This document shows, one piece after another, positions 16,892 through 25,046 of a DNA stretch of 64,000 bases (within the stretch, counting starts at the first letter, position 1; the number at the start of each line of letters is the position of its first letter). Source of the DNA: Nitrospirota bacterium (GTDB lineage Bacteria; Nitrospirota; Thermodesulfovibrionia; Thermodesulfovibrionales; JdFR-85); assembly GCA_015492645.1 (NCBI GenBank), contig WGER01000031.1, positions 1 through 64,000 of the forward strand, given 5' to 3'. The position numbers were made by a program, and so were the translations under genes. The notes under the pieces are model-generated. The model did no database searches and was not told the origin of the DNA. It saw only the letters and a program-made list of their open reading frames with translations.

Positions 16892-18256
16892 TCATTCTAT
16901 CTCATACTCCCTGATCTTTGTCAGCAGGGTCTTGTAACTCACCTTTAACTCCTCTGCCGCCCTTGTCTTGTTCCAGCGATGTCTCTGCAGGGCCTTCAGT
17001 ATTCTCTGCCTCTCAGCATATCTGATCGCTGCCTTTGTTGTCTCCTCAAGCGGGCCCTCCATGGGGAAGATATCCTCTTGCTGGACCTCGAGTTTGAGCA
17101 TGGTGATATGTTCAGGGAGTATCTCATCACCCTCTGCCAGGATCATGGCCCTCTCAATCGTGTTCTCCAGTTCTCTTACGTTCCCCTTCCAGGAATAACT
17201 CATCAATATCTCCATCGCCTTTGGACTTATCCTCTTCTCTTTTACTTTCATCTCCCTTGCATACTTTTTTACAAAATGCTCGGCGAGCAGAGGGATATCC
17301 TCCCTTCTTTCCCTGAGGGGTGGTATCTCTATTGGAAAGACATTGAGCCTGTAGAAGAGGTCCTCCCTGAACCTGCCGTTTTCAACCCTTCTCTTTAAAT
17401 CGGCATTGGTGGCTGCAATGATCCTTACATCTACCTGTATCTGGGCTGTCCCTCCCACTCTCTCGATTATCTGGTCCTGCAGGACCCTGAGGAGTTTTGC
17501 CTGCAGTGCGGTGTCGAGTTCAGATATCTCATCCAGAAATACCGTACCCTTGTCAGCCAGTTCAAACTTACCGGGTTTTCTGGTAGAGGCCCCTGTGAAG
17601 GCACCCCTTTCATGGCCAAAGAGTTCACTCTCAAGGAGTTCCCTCGGGATAGCAGCACAGTTTATGGGTAGAAAGAGATTGTTCCTTCTGGGGCTGAGCA
17701 GATGTATGGCCCTTGCAAGCAGTTCCTTGCCCGTCCCGCTCTCGCCAAGGAGCAATACAGTAGATTTGGTAGGGGCAACCTTTCTCACCTTGTCCATTAC
17801 CTCGATCATCTTCTGGCTCTTGCCTATGATTGTGGGTGTGCCTGTCCTTTCAGCAATCTCCTCCTTCAGCAGGAGATTCTCCCTGTACAGTCTCCTCCTC
17901 TCCATCGCCCTATGGATAAGGACCACCAGGTGATCAATATCAAAGGGCTTTGTGATGAAATCATAGGCACCCTCTTTCATAGCCTGGACAGCCGTCTCAA
18001 TAGAGCCATAGGCAGTCATAATGATCACAGGTGTATCCGGGGATTCCTTGAGTGTTGCCCTTAGTACCTCAAGACCATCCCTGTCCGGCAGTTTGAGATC
18101 AGCAAGGACAATATCAGGGGTCTCTTTCTGGACCATCTCTATCGCCTCAGATGCCCTTGAGGCCAGCAGACACTGAAAACCCTCTGCCTGCAGGGTGGTC
18201 TTCAACATCTCTGCCATGGACGCCTTATCCTCGACAATCAGGACCACACCCTTCAT
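16892..18256 (-). CDS. NtrC-family sigma-54-dependent response regulator
   Basis: The 454-residue protein has an intact receiver (phospho-acceptor D53 in LADLKLPDRDG, ITKPFD lysine), AAA+ domain with GESGTGKELLARAIH and GAFTGA, and a C-terminal helix-turn-helix (KTRAAEELKVSYKTLLTKI). Its ATG overlaps the mtnP stop by four bases (ATGA). No kinase is adjacent. It is a paralogue of the regulator at 7809, with the same domain order. Target genes are unknown. Confidence 0.92.
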   Translation of the reverse strand: MKGVVLIVEDKASMAEMLKTTLQAEGFQCLLASRASEAIEMVQKETPDIVLADLKLPDRDGLEVLRATLKESPDTPVIIMTAYGSIETAVQAMKEGAYDFITKPFDIDHLVVLIHRAMERRRLYRENLLLKEEIAERTGTPTIIGKSQKMIEVMDKVRKVAPTKSTVLLLGESGTGKELLARAIHLLSPRRNNLFLPINCAAIPRELLESELFGHERGAFTGASTRKPGKFELADKGTVFLDEISELDTALQAKLLRVLQDQIIERVGGTAQIQVDVRIIAATNADLKRRVENGRFREDLFYRLNVFPIEIPPLRERREDIPLLAEHFVKKYAREMKVKEKRISPKAMEILMSYSWKGNVRELENTIERAMILAEGDEILPEHITMLKLEVQQEDIFPMEGPLEETTKAAIRYAERQRILKALQRHRWNKTRAAEELKVSYKTLLTKIREYEIE

Positions 18257-19038
18257 AGGGTTGCCTCTTTGAGGGCCTCTTTACAGGAACAACCCCTGGG
18301 GCCCTTCAAAAGCGGGATATAGATGGAGAGTATCTGTTTTATCCGTTCAGTGCAGGCCCCCATCGTCTCTATAACCTCTGTGGTGGTGAGAGGCTTGGAG
18401 GTTATGCCTGCTGCATAGTTTGTAACCACTGCCAGAAGGAGATAACAGATCTGGAGTTCCCGTGCCAGACAGGCCTCTGGCATCGCCGTCATCCCCACCA
18501 TGTCAGCCCCCATGGTCCTGAACATCTCTATCTCGGCCCTGCTTTCCAGGCGGGGGCCTTCTGTGCAGATATAGGTGCCTCTTTTTAGAAGCCCCAGCCC
18601 TCTCTCCTCGGACAGTTTAGTAAGGACCTCTCGCATCTCAGGACAGAATGGCTCAGTAAAGTCTATATGCACCACCTCTGGACCATCGTAAAAGGTGGTC
18701 TGCCTGTTGTGTGTGAAGTCTATTACCTGATCTGCCACCACTATTGTTCCAGGGGTTAGGAGCCTGTTTATGCCACCCACCGCGTTTACCGCTATGATCC
18801 TGTCAACCCCGAGTTCTTTAAAACCCCAGATATTTGCCCTGTAATTCACCCTATGAGGGGGGATGTTATGTCTGCTCGAATGACGTGGTAAGAAGGCGAC
18901 CTCTATACCGTCTATCTCTCCAAGGATATACTCATCAGAGGGCTCTCCATAGGGAGTGTCTACCTTCAAAGACCTCTTGAGAGTAAAACCTGGCAGATTG
19001 TATAACCCGCTACCACCAATTACTCCAATCATCTCCAA
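18253..19038 (-). CDS. mtnP: S-methyl-5'-thioadenosine phosphorylase
   Basis: The 261-residue protein begins IGVIGGSGLYNLPGF, has LPRHSSRHNIPPHRVNYRAN, and MVGMTAMPEACLARE, all typical of MTA phosphorylase of the PNP superfamily. It splits methylthioadenosine, the by-product of SpeE, into adenine and methylthioribose-1-phosphate. A TTG start (19038) has AAGGG at good spacing; ATG 19032 is the alternative. The gene is first in a three-gene minus-strand run with an NtrC regulator and the M16 protein. Confidence 0.92.
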   Translation of the reverse strand: MEMIGVIGGSGLYNLPGFTLKRSLKVDTPYGEPSDEYILGEIDGIEVAFLPRHSSRHNIPPHRVNYRANIWGFKELGVDRIIAVNAVGGINRLLTPGTIVVADQVIDFTHNRQTTFYDGPEVVHIDFTEPFCPEMREVLTKLSEERGLGLLKRGTYICTEGPRLESRAEIEMFRTMGADMVGMTAMPEACLARELQICYLLLAVVTNYAAGITSKPLTTTEVIETMGACTERIKQILSIYIPLLKGPRGCSCKEALKEATL

Positions 19039-19110
19039 TCACAAACCCTTTAATTAACTAATACCTTAAAAAAAAGGCCTTTCCTTTTTCAAGAAGCACC
19101 TTTTCAGAGA

Positions 19111-19221
19111 TGCCGATCTCGATCAAAACTCTGGAAGGCGGCAGGAACTCAGCCCCACAAAATCTCTGATTTTGTGGGGACCCTCCCTGCCACAAAAAAC
19201 AATTATTTCTACGGCAATTCT
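19111..19221. repeat. Dispersed palindromic repeat, family B, copy 2
   Basis: The core hairpin is CCCCACAAAATC-TCT-GATTTTGTGGGG (19153-19179). The left flank AAAACTCTGGAAGGCGGCA is the inverse complement of the flank of the 38.6 kb copy, and the right flank (CCTGCC...ATTTCTACGGCAATTCT) matches copy 1. It fills the gap between mtnP and the tRNA promoter. Confidence 0.75.
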
Positions 19222-19237
19222 GTGATATACCGAGTTA

Positions 19238-19265
19238 TTGACAGATTTTTTGATAATTCTATAAA
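19238..19265 (+). promoter_or_regulatory. Sigma-70-type promoter for tRNA-Thr
   Basis: TTGACA (19238-19243) and TATAAA (19260-19265) are separated by 16 bases, and the tRNA begins 14 bases further on. It is the obvious promoter for the tRNA gene. Confidence 0.7.
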
Positions 19266-19279
19266 ATTCAATTAGATGA

Positions 19280-19355
19280 GCCACCGTAGCTCAGTTGGTA
19301 GAGCAGCTGATTTGTAATCAGCGGGTCGGGGGTTCGAATCCCTTCGGTGGCTCCA
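19280..19355 (+). tRNA. tRNA-Thr (anticodon UGU)
   Basis: The 76-nt sequence folds as a tRNA: acceptor GCCACCG/CGGTGGC, D-arm GCTC...GAGC, anticodon arm GCTGA-TTTGTAA-TCAGC with TGT at the anticodon, T-arm with GGTTCGAATCC, and an encoded CCA end (19353-19355). The anticodon reads ACA and related Thr codons. It stands alone, with family B repeats on both sides. Confidence 0.97.
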
Positions 19356-19436
19356 TTGAGATATATAAATTTAGTATTTCTTTCAGGTGTCCACATAGGT
19401 GTGTATTCCTCCTTTATCATCTTTTGATTAAAAACT

Positions 19437-19500
19437 GTCGCATAAATCCTGTTTTGAGGCAGGGATCCCCGCCGTAAATACAGTCCTTTCTGACGCAAAC
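19437..19500. repeat. Dispersed palindromic repeat, family B, copy 3 (deleted)
   Basis: Twenty-six bases (19437-19462) are identical to 6413-6438. The central GATTTTGTGGGG hairpin of the other copies is missing, and the sequence resumes with GGATCCCCGCCGT followed by a degenerate right arm (TTTCTGACGC). It looks like an internally deleted copy. Confidence 0.6.
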
Positions 19501-19554
19501 CTGGAAGATAAAAAAACTTGTTTTGTCAACAGGAGTTTTTTTATCATTTCTATC

Positions 19555-20088
19555 ATGAAAAAGAGGAACATCATCTTGATCGGTTTTATGGGGACAGGAA
19601 AGACCACCGTGGCCCGTCTCCTGGCAGACAGACTTCAGATGGAGTTTATCGAAATGGACTCACTTATAGAGGAAGAAGAAGGTCTCAGCATTAGAGAGAT
19701 ATTTGAGCGATATGGGGAGGATTACTTCAGAGAGAAAGAGGCAGAAGTGGTCAGAAGGGTCTCTGAGATGGAGGGTGTGGTGGTCTCCACAGGGGGAGGA
19801 GTGGTCCTGAAGAGAGAGAATATGCAGAGGTTGAGAAGAAAGGGGGTCATTGTCTGCCTTACTGCCTCAGTGGAAGAGATCCTCCAGCGGACGGGAAGAT
19901 CCAAGACAAGACCCCTTTTGAATGTGAGGGAACCGGAGAAGAGAATAAGACAACTCCTTTCTGAGAGGGAACCCCTGTATGCCCAGGCTGACCTGGTTGT
20001 ACAGACAGACCACCTCAGCCCTGAGGAGGTTACTGACAGGATCGTGTCTGCTGTGGAAGGGATGATATTACGTACCAAGAAAGTCTGA
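19555..20088 (+). CDS. aroK: Shikimate kinase
   Basis: The 177-residue protein has the P-loop GFMGTGKTTVARLLA, the shikimate-binding MDSLIEEEEG and RYGEDYFREKE, STGGGVV, and the lid segment RTGRSKTRPLL. It phosphorylates shikimate in chorismate biosynthesis. It is a normal length. The start at ATG 19555 has no strong Shine-Dalgarno, so translation may depend on the AT-rich leader. The SNF transporter follows 21 bp later. Confidence 0.93.
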   Translation: MKKRNIILIGFMGTGKTTVARLLADRLQMEFIEMDSLIEEEEGLSIREIFERYGEDYFREKEAEVVRRVSEMEGVVVSTGGGVVLKRENMQRLRRKGVIVCLTASVEEILQRTGRSKTRPLLNVREPEKRIRQLLSEREPLYAQADLVVQTDHLSPEEVTDRIVSAVEGMILRTKKV

Positions 20089-20109
20089 AATCATGTAAAG
20101 GAGGACGGG

Positions 20110-21615
20110 ATGAAGAAGCGTGAGCAATGGAAGTCCCAGATTGGTTTCCTGCTTGCTGCTGTAGGCTCTGCCATAGGGCTCGGAAATATCTGGAGGTTCA
20201 GTTATATGGCCTACTCCTATGGTGGTGGTGCATTCCTGATCCCCTATTTTACAGCCCTCCTTACTGCAGGGATACCTTTGATGATCCTTGAGTTTGCTAT
20301 TGGTCATGAGAGGATAGGCTCAGCACCACTGGCATATGCAAGGATTCACAGAAACTGGGAATGGCTCGGATGGTGGGCTGTCATCTTTGTGATGTTCGGG
20401 ATTGAACTCTACTATACAGTGATAATCTCCTGGTGTGTGAATTACTTCCTGCTGTCCTTCAACCTCGGATGGGGGCAGGATCCCAATGCATACTTCTTCC
20501 AGAAATTTTTGGCCATAACAGAGGCCCCTGGACAGATTGGAGAGGTCAGGACTCCAATACTCTTCGGTCTTATAGCAGTCTGGTTCATAAACTGGATTAT
20601 TGTTTACAGGGGGGTCCAGAAGGGCCTTGAACTGGCGAACAAGATATTTATGCCAATGCTTTTTGTCCTGACGGCGATACTGGTCTTCTGGTCTGTCAAC
20701 CTGGAAGGGGCCTCTCTGGGATTGAAGGCATATCTAACACCTGATTTCAGTAAACTGTCAAATCCAAGGGTCTGGATAGACGCCTACAGCCAGATATTCT
20801 TCACCCTGAGTCTCGGGTTCGGGATCATGATAGCCTATGCAAGTTATTTACCAGAAAGATCTGATATAACAAAGAATGCCTATCTTACGGCATTCATAAA
20901 CTGTGGCTACTCCCTTTTTGCTGGGTTTGCAGTATTCTCGGTACTTGGTTTCATGTCGTATACACAGGGCAAACCCATCTCAGATGTGGTTGCCCAGAGC
21001 ATCGGGTTAGCATTTGTGGCCTATCCGAAGGCCTTGAGCCTGATGCCAGGAGGCAACCTCTTCGGGGTTATATTCTTTCTCTGTCTGGTTGTTGCCGGAG
21101 TATCATCCTCTGTGTCCATTATAGAGGCATTTGCCTCTGCAATGATTGACAAATTCGGTTTCCCGAGAAAGGTCCTTGTGAGCATACTATGTATCCTTGG
21201 GTTCCTTGGCTCCATTATGTTCACCACACAGGCAGGATTGTTCTGGCTCGACATTGTTGATCACTTTCTCACAAACTATGGACTTGTCGTTGTCGGGATT
21301 GCAGAGTGTATCCTCGCAGGCTGGCTCTTTGATGTTACCATTCTTCAGCGACATGTCAACAGGGTCTCATCTATAAAACTGGGCAGGGGATGGATCGTTC
21401 TCATCAGGTATTTTGTACCACTGGTCCTCGGAGTAATGCTTATTGGTTCAATAAGGAACGAGGTGATAGAGCCCTATGGGGGCTATGGATGGGCTGCAGT
21501 GGCCCTGATAGGTGTAAACTGGGTGTTACTCACTATACTCGCCTCAGTGGTGATTGCTATGAGACCCTGGAGGACAAAGGAGAGAGAGAAGAGGGGCAGG
21601 GGGCACACGCGTTAG
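20110..21615 (+). CDS. SNF/NSS-family sodium-dependent amino-acid transporter
   Basis: The 501-residue protein opens with SQIGFLLAAVGSAIGLGNIW, the first transmembrane helix and sodium/substrate site of neurotransmitter:sodium symporters (LeuT fold). About twelve hydrophobic segments follow. Bacterial members take up amino acids such as leucine, tryptophan or alanine; the substrate here is unknown. The ATG has AAAGGAGGACGGG upstream. It is probably co-transcribed with aroK. The Rieske operon downstream has its own promoter. Confidence 0.92.
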   Translation: MKKREQWKSQIGFLLAAVGSAIGLGNIWRFSYMAYSYGGGAFLIPYFTALLTAGIPLMILEFAIGHERIGSAPLAYARIHRNWEWLGWWAVIFVMFGIELYYTVIISWCVNYFLLSFNLGWGQDPNAYFFQKFLAITEAPGQIGEVRTPILFGLIAVWFINWIIVYRGVQKGLELANKIFMPMLFVLTAILVFWSVNLEGASLGLKAYLTPDFSKLSNPRVWIDAYSQIFFTLSLGFGIMIAYASYLPERSDITKNAYLTAFINCGYSLFAGFAVFSVLGFMSYTQGKPISDVVAQSIGLAFVAYPKALSLMPGGNLFGVIFFLCLVVAGVSSSVSIIEAFASAMIDKFGFPRKVLVSILCILGFLGSIMFTTQAGLFWLDIVDHFLTNYGLVVVGIAECILAGWLFDVTILQRHVNRVSSIKLGRGWIVLIRYFVPLVLGVMLIGSIRNEVIEPYGGYGWAAVALIGVNWVLLTILASVVIAMRPWRTKEREKRGRGHTR

Positions 21616-21646
21616 ATCAAAGTCTGTAAAAGATGTCCTGGGGGCG

Positions 21647-21675
21647 TTGACAAAGAAGATCTATTTAGATATAAT
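21647..21675 (+). promoter_or_regulatory. Perfect consensus sigma-70 promoter of the Rieske/cytochrome b operon
   Basis: TTGACA (21647-21652), a 17-base spacer and TATAAT (21670-21675) match the full consensus. The leader of about 33 nt then carries AAAAGGGGATGAA before the Rieske ATG at 21716. Strong constitutive expression of the respiratory complex is the simple inference. Confidence 0.85.
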
Positions 21676-21715
21676 ATCCCAGATTTTAAATTTTAAAAAA
21701 TAAAAAGGGGATGAA

Positions 21716-22126
21716 ATGCAGAGGCGCGGTTTTTTAAAATTACTGGCTGCTTTTTTTACAAGTATCCTGAGCGGTTCCTTTCTTTACTCCTTTCTGAGAT
21801 ATCTGGCTCCCCCTTCAAAGTCCAGTGAAGCATCAAAGATTATAGTCGCCAAGGCAGAGGTCGCAGAAGGACAGGCGAAGGAGATAATTATCAACAATAC
21901 CCCTGCAATCGTCATCAATCGTCCGGGGAAAGGATATATTGTCCTTTCAAGGGTCTGCACCCATCTTGGTTGTCTTGTGAAGTATGAACCAGACAGGAGC
22001 AGACTCTTTTGTCCCTGCCATGCTGGTGTATACAATCTGGATGGGAAGGTGATTTCTGGACCTCCACCAAAACCACTACCCAAGTTTCCCTTCAGGGTGG
22101 AGGGTGAAAATATAGTGATAGGGTGA
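21716..22126 (+). CDS. Rieske [2Fe-2S] protein of a quinol oxidoreductase complex
   Basis: The 136-residue protein starts MQRRGFLKLLAAFF, a twin-arginine signal/anchor, and has the cluster motifs CTHLGCLV and CPCHAGVYN with two Cys and two His ligands, followed by the GPPPKPLP proline loop. It would take electrons from quinol at the outer side of the membrane and pass them to the cytochrome c. It is the first gene of a three-gene operon (4 bp to cytochrome b). A TatA gene is at 58 kb. Confidence 0.93.
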   Translation: MQRRGFLKLLAAFFTSILSGSFLYSFLRYLAPPSKSSEASKIIVAKAEVAEGQAKEIIINNTPAIVINRPGKGYIVLSRVCTHLGCLVKYEPDRSRLFCPCHAGVYNLDGKVISGPPPKPLPKFPFRVEGENIVIG

Positions 22127-22129
22127 TTT

Positions 22130-23224
22130 ATGTGGAAAGGTATCGTTGAATGGCTTGAGGTAAGGATTGGACTGAAGGACTTTCTTAGGGAACAGTTTAC
22201 AGAGTATCGAGTCCCTCCTGATATCAATATCTTTTACACCTTAGGGATAGTGGCCTTCTTTGCTTACATAATTCAGGCTGTAACGGGCTTCTTCCTGCTC
22301 CTTTATTACATCCCTCACTCTGAACATGCCTTCCAGAGTGTGCAGCATATCATGACCGAGGTCCCTTACGGATGGCTTATAAGATTAATGCATGTAGTGG
22401 GCAGCAATTTGATGGTAGCGGTCGTCTTTCTTCATCTGATATCTGTATTTATAATGAATAGTTATAAGAAACCGAGAGAATTGACATGGGTTGTTGGGGG
22501 GTTACTCCTTTTAACCACCCTCACCTTCTGCCTTAGTGGATATCTACTGCCATGGAGTCAATTGAGTTTCTGGGCCACCACTATAGTGACCAATCTACCC
22601 ACAGCCTTCCCCTACCTCGGCGACTGGCTCGCATATCTGCTGAAGGGTAGCGAACAGGTATCAGGTACTACCCTCAATAGATTCTTTGCCCTGCATGTCG
22701 CATTTCTTCCACCTATTCTTGTAACCCTTTTTGGTTTACATCTGTTTCTGGTAAGAAGGATTGGAATATCCAGGCCGCCTTTCAGTAAGAACTATCCCCC
22801 TCCATCATCATGGACGCAATACAGGCACGAGGAGTATCCTGAAGGAATCCCCTTTTATCCCTCCTTCTTTATAAAGGAGATGTACATGGTTGTCCTTTAT
22901 ATGGTGATAATGTTCTTTGTAATAACCTTTATGCCTACCCTGTTTTTACCAGAGGAGGCGAGTATCCCTGCTGATCCCTATACTACCCCTTTACATATAA
23001 AACCTGAATGGTATTTCCTCGCACCCTATCAGATGTTGAAACTCATTCCAAACAAGTTTCTGGGTATCAGCATCCAGTTGGTGCTCCTTTTTATCTTTCT
23101 CTTCTGGCCCTTTTTCGATACCTCCGATGAGAGAGACATTAGGAAACGGCCTTTACTGCTTACTGTATTCTTTCTGACAATTGGTGTCTGGATAATTCTT
23201 ACAATATGGGGTAAGTACTCATGA
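22130..23224 (+). CDS. Cytochrome b (b6 and subunit IV regions in one chain)
   Basis: The 364-residue membrane protein has four N-terminal helices with paired heme histidines (RLMHVVGSN, VVFLHL; ALHVAFLP, GLHLFLV) and the quinol-site motif PEWYFLAPYQ near residue 290. Both halves of a bc-type cytochrome are present in one protein, with fewer C-terminal helices than mitochondrial cytochrome b. It conducts electrons from quinol across the membrane. The last codons overlap the start of the cytochrome c gene by four bases (ATGA). Confidence 0.93.
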   Translation: MWKGIVEWLEVRIGLKDFLREQFTEYRVPPDINIFYTLGIVAFFAYIIQAVTGFFLLLYYIPHSEHAFQSVQHIMTEVPYGWLIRLMHVVGSNLMVAVVFLHLISVFIMNSYKKPRELTWVVGGLLLLTTLTFCLSGYLLPWSQLSFWATTIVTNLPTAFPYLGDWLAYLLKGSEQVSGTTLNRFFALHVAFLPPILVTLFGLHLFLVRRIGISRPPFSKNYPPPSSWTQYRHEEYPEGIPFYPSFFIKEMYMVVLYMVIMFFVITFMPTLFLPEEASIPADPYTTPLHIKPEWYFLAPYQMLKLIPNKFLGISIQLVLLFIFLFWPFFDTSDERDIRKRPLLLTVFFLTIGVWIILTIWGKYS

Positions 23225-24066
23225 AAAGGATTTTGGTATTATTAGTTATTTTCACTGTGACAGGAGTTGCTTCTGGTGGTTTTAAAGAAAAGTTCATTGA
23301 GGAATTTGTGAAGAAACCCTGGGGTGCTCCACCCTCACAGGAGAGTGTGTGTATCTCCTGCCATACCTCTGATCTGATGAAAGAAGAGTTTAAAGAGATA
23401 GTGAGACAATGGAGACAGAGTTGGCATGCAAAGAACAATATATCCTGTCATGACTGTCATGGTGGTGATCCAAAGGATGAGAAGATGGCAATGAGTGAAG
23501 AGAGGGGATTTGTGGGTGTGCCTTCCTATACTGAGGTGCCAGAGTTCTGTGGAAAGTGTCATGCAGGGGTACTCGAGAATTACTATAAAAGCGGCCATGG
23601 TATGGCCTTAAAGAATGATGGCACAGGGCCAAATTGTGTAATCTGTCATGGCTCTCATCAGATACAGAGGGCCACCATTGATATCATAAATGAGAAGAGG
23701 TGTAGCCAGTGTCACACCTATGAAAGGGCGAAGATAATGAAGCAGGCCCTGTTTTCTACCGAAAAAAAGATCACAGATTTATACGATGCTATTGAAAGAT
23801 TAAAGAAAAAAGGGATTTATACTGAAGAACTCTACAAAGAGGTATTCAGAACGGAGGCCGACTTCAGACTCCTCTTTCATGAGGTGAATGTCTCCCTGAT
23901 AAAAGAAAGCACCGATGACTTCTTAAAGAGACTCTCTAAGATCGAAGAAAAAACCGCCCGTCTCTTTTCAGAATTGAGGTTCAGACAGAACTTCTCGGCC
24001 TTCATTATGCTACTGCTGGCAGGACTTGGTATCGTGATCTTTCTTATCTCAAAGAGAGGTCCCTGA
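23221..24066 (+). CDS. Pentaheme cytochrome c with C-terminal membrane anchor
   Basis: The 281-residue protein has a signal peptide and five CXXCH motifs: CISCH, CHDCH, CGKCH, CVICH and CSQCH, all within residues 38-165. A helical, charged region follows (about 170-255), and a single hydrophobic segment (FIMLLLAGLGIVIFLI) ends the chain. It replaces cytochrome c1 in this Rieske/cytochrome b operon. The 3' end overlaps the convergent acetyltransferase gene by 23 bp. The terminal electron acceptor is not indicated. Confidence 0.9.
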   Translation: MKRILVLLVIFTVTGVASGGFKEKFIEEFVKKPWGAPPSQESVCISCHTSDLMKEEFKEIVRQWRQSWHAKNNISCHDCHGGDPKDEKMAMSEERGFVGVPSYTEVPEFCGKCHAGVLENYYKSGHGMALKNDGTGPNCVICHGSHQIQRATIDIINEKRCSQCHTYERAKIMKQALFSTEKKITDLYDAIERLKKKGIYTEELYKEVFRTEADFRLLFHEVNVSLIKESTDDFLKRLSKIEEKTARLFSELRFRQNFSAFIMLLLAGLGIVIFLISKRGP

Positions 24067-24517
24067 TAAGGGCCACCTCATCGCACTCAGGGAACCTGTG
24101 ACACCTGAGACAGTCTCCCCAGATCTTCTGAGGGAGTTCCCCCTTGTCAATCTCCTTAAATCCCAATGTCTTGAAAAACTCAGGATTATATGTAAGGACA
24201 AAGACCCTCTTTACCCCCAGTCTCTTTGCCTCGGAAAGGGCCCTCCTGGCAAGTGCCCTCCCGATGCCCCTCTTTTGGGCATCCATCTTTACTGCAAGTG
24301 ACCTCAATTCTGCAAGGTCATCCCAGAGGATATGAAGTGCACAGACACCAACAACCCTTTCTCCATCTTCACATACGAAGTGGTCACGGATATTTTCATA
24401 TATCTCGTTCAATGATCTGGGTAATAACTGTTCCTTTTTTGCGAATTGGTTTATAAGGGAATGGATCTCCTTTGCATCACGCACTGTGGCCTTCCTTATC
24501 CTATAATCCGTGGCCAT
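24044..24517 (-). CDS. GNAT N-acetyltransferase, short ArgA-like
   Basis: The 157-residue protein (from ATG 24517) has the GNAT core LRSLAVKMDAQKRGIGRAL and the C-terminal FFKTLGFKEIDKGELPQKIWGDC...CDEVALIRDL. That ending, with Cys residues and P-x-KIW, is typical of the short N-acetylglutamate synthases (ArgA-like) that start arginine synthesis in bacteria lacking classic ArgA. The track start 24538 is 7 codons further up. It overlaps the oxidoreductase gamma subunit by 17 bp and is last in its operon. Confidence 0.75.
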   Translation of the reverse strand: MATDYRIRKATVRDAKEIHSLINQFAKKEQLLPRSLNEIYENIRDHFVCEDGERVVGVCALHILWDDLAELRSLAVKMDAQKRGIGRALARRALSEAKRLGVKRVFVLTYNPEFFKTLGFKEIDKGELPQKIWGDCLRCHRFPECDEVALIRDLSLR

Positions 24518-25046
24518 TGTATCCAAACTCCACCGCACGGAGGTTATCCTGAAGCCTTAAGCGATGTCTCTCCGGCAGTGTCATCTCAAGTGCCTTTTTC
24601 ATAACTTCAGGGTTTTCAAGTCCTGTAAGTCTCAGGTATGCCCCAAGGAGGACCATATTGGCATATCTCACCGACCCAACCCTTGCCGCCACCTCCGATG
24701 CCCTCACAGGGACCACCCTGTATCTGCCGGAGGATATGGTGATATCTCCTTTAATAAGTGAGGCATCATATATCAACGTCCCATCCCTTTTGAGCCTTTT
24801 CACAAACCTGTTCAGTGATGGAGAGTTCAAGACTATCAGGTAATCGATCTCTCTCACTATTGGAGAACCGACAGGTTCATCTGAGACAACCACGGTACAG
24901 TTGGCTGTACCTCCTCTCATCTCAGCCCCATAAGAGGGGAACCATGTCACGTGTCTGTCCAGTAGCATCGCCACCGTTGCTATAACCCTGCCGAGGAAGA
25001 GGACCCCCTGTCCTCCTGAGCCTCCTATGAGTATCGCCTGCTCCAT
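24501..25046 (-). CDS. 2-oxoacid:ferredoxin oxidoreductase, gamma subunit
   Basis: The 181-residue protein begins AILIGGSGGQGVLFLGRVIA and continues WFPSYGAEMRGGTANCTVVVSD, both diagnostic of the gamma domain of pyruvate/2-oxoglutarate:ferredoxin oxidoreductases. It pairs with the beta subunit directly upstream (1 bp gap). These enzymes make acyl-CoA and reduced ferredoxin or run in reverse for CO2 fixation. Which 2-oxoacid is used cannot be decided, and the alpha subunit is not in the operon. Confidence 0.9.
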   Translation of the reverse strand: MEQAILIGGSGGQGVLFLGRVIATVAMLLDRHVTWFPSYGAEMRGGTANCTVVVSDEPVGSPIVREIDYLIVLNSPSLNRFVKRLKRDGTLIYDASLIKGDITISSGRYRVVPVRASEVAARVGSVRYANMVLLGAYLRLTGLENPEVMKKALEMTLPERHRLRLQDNLRAVEFGYNGHGL

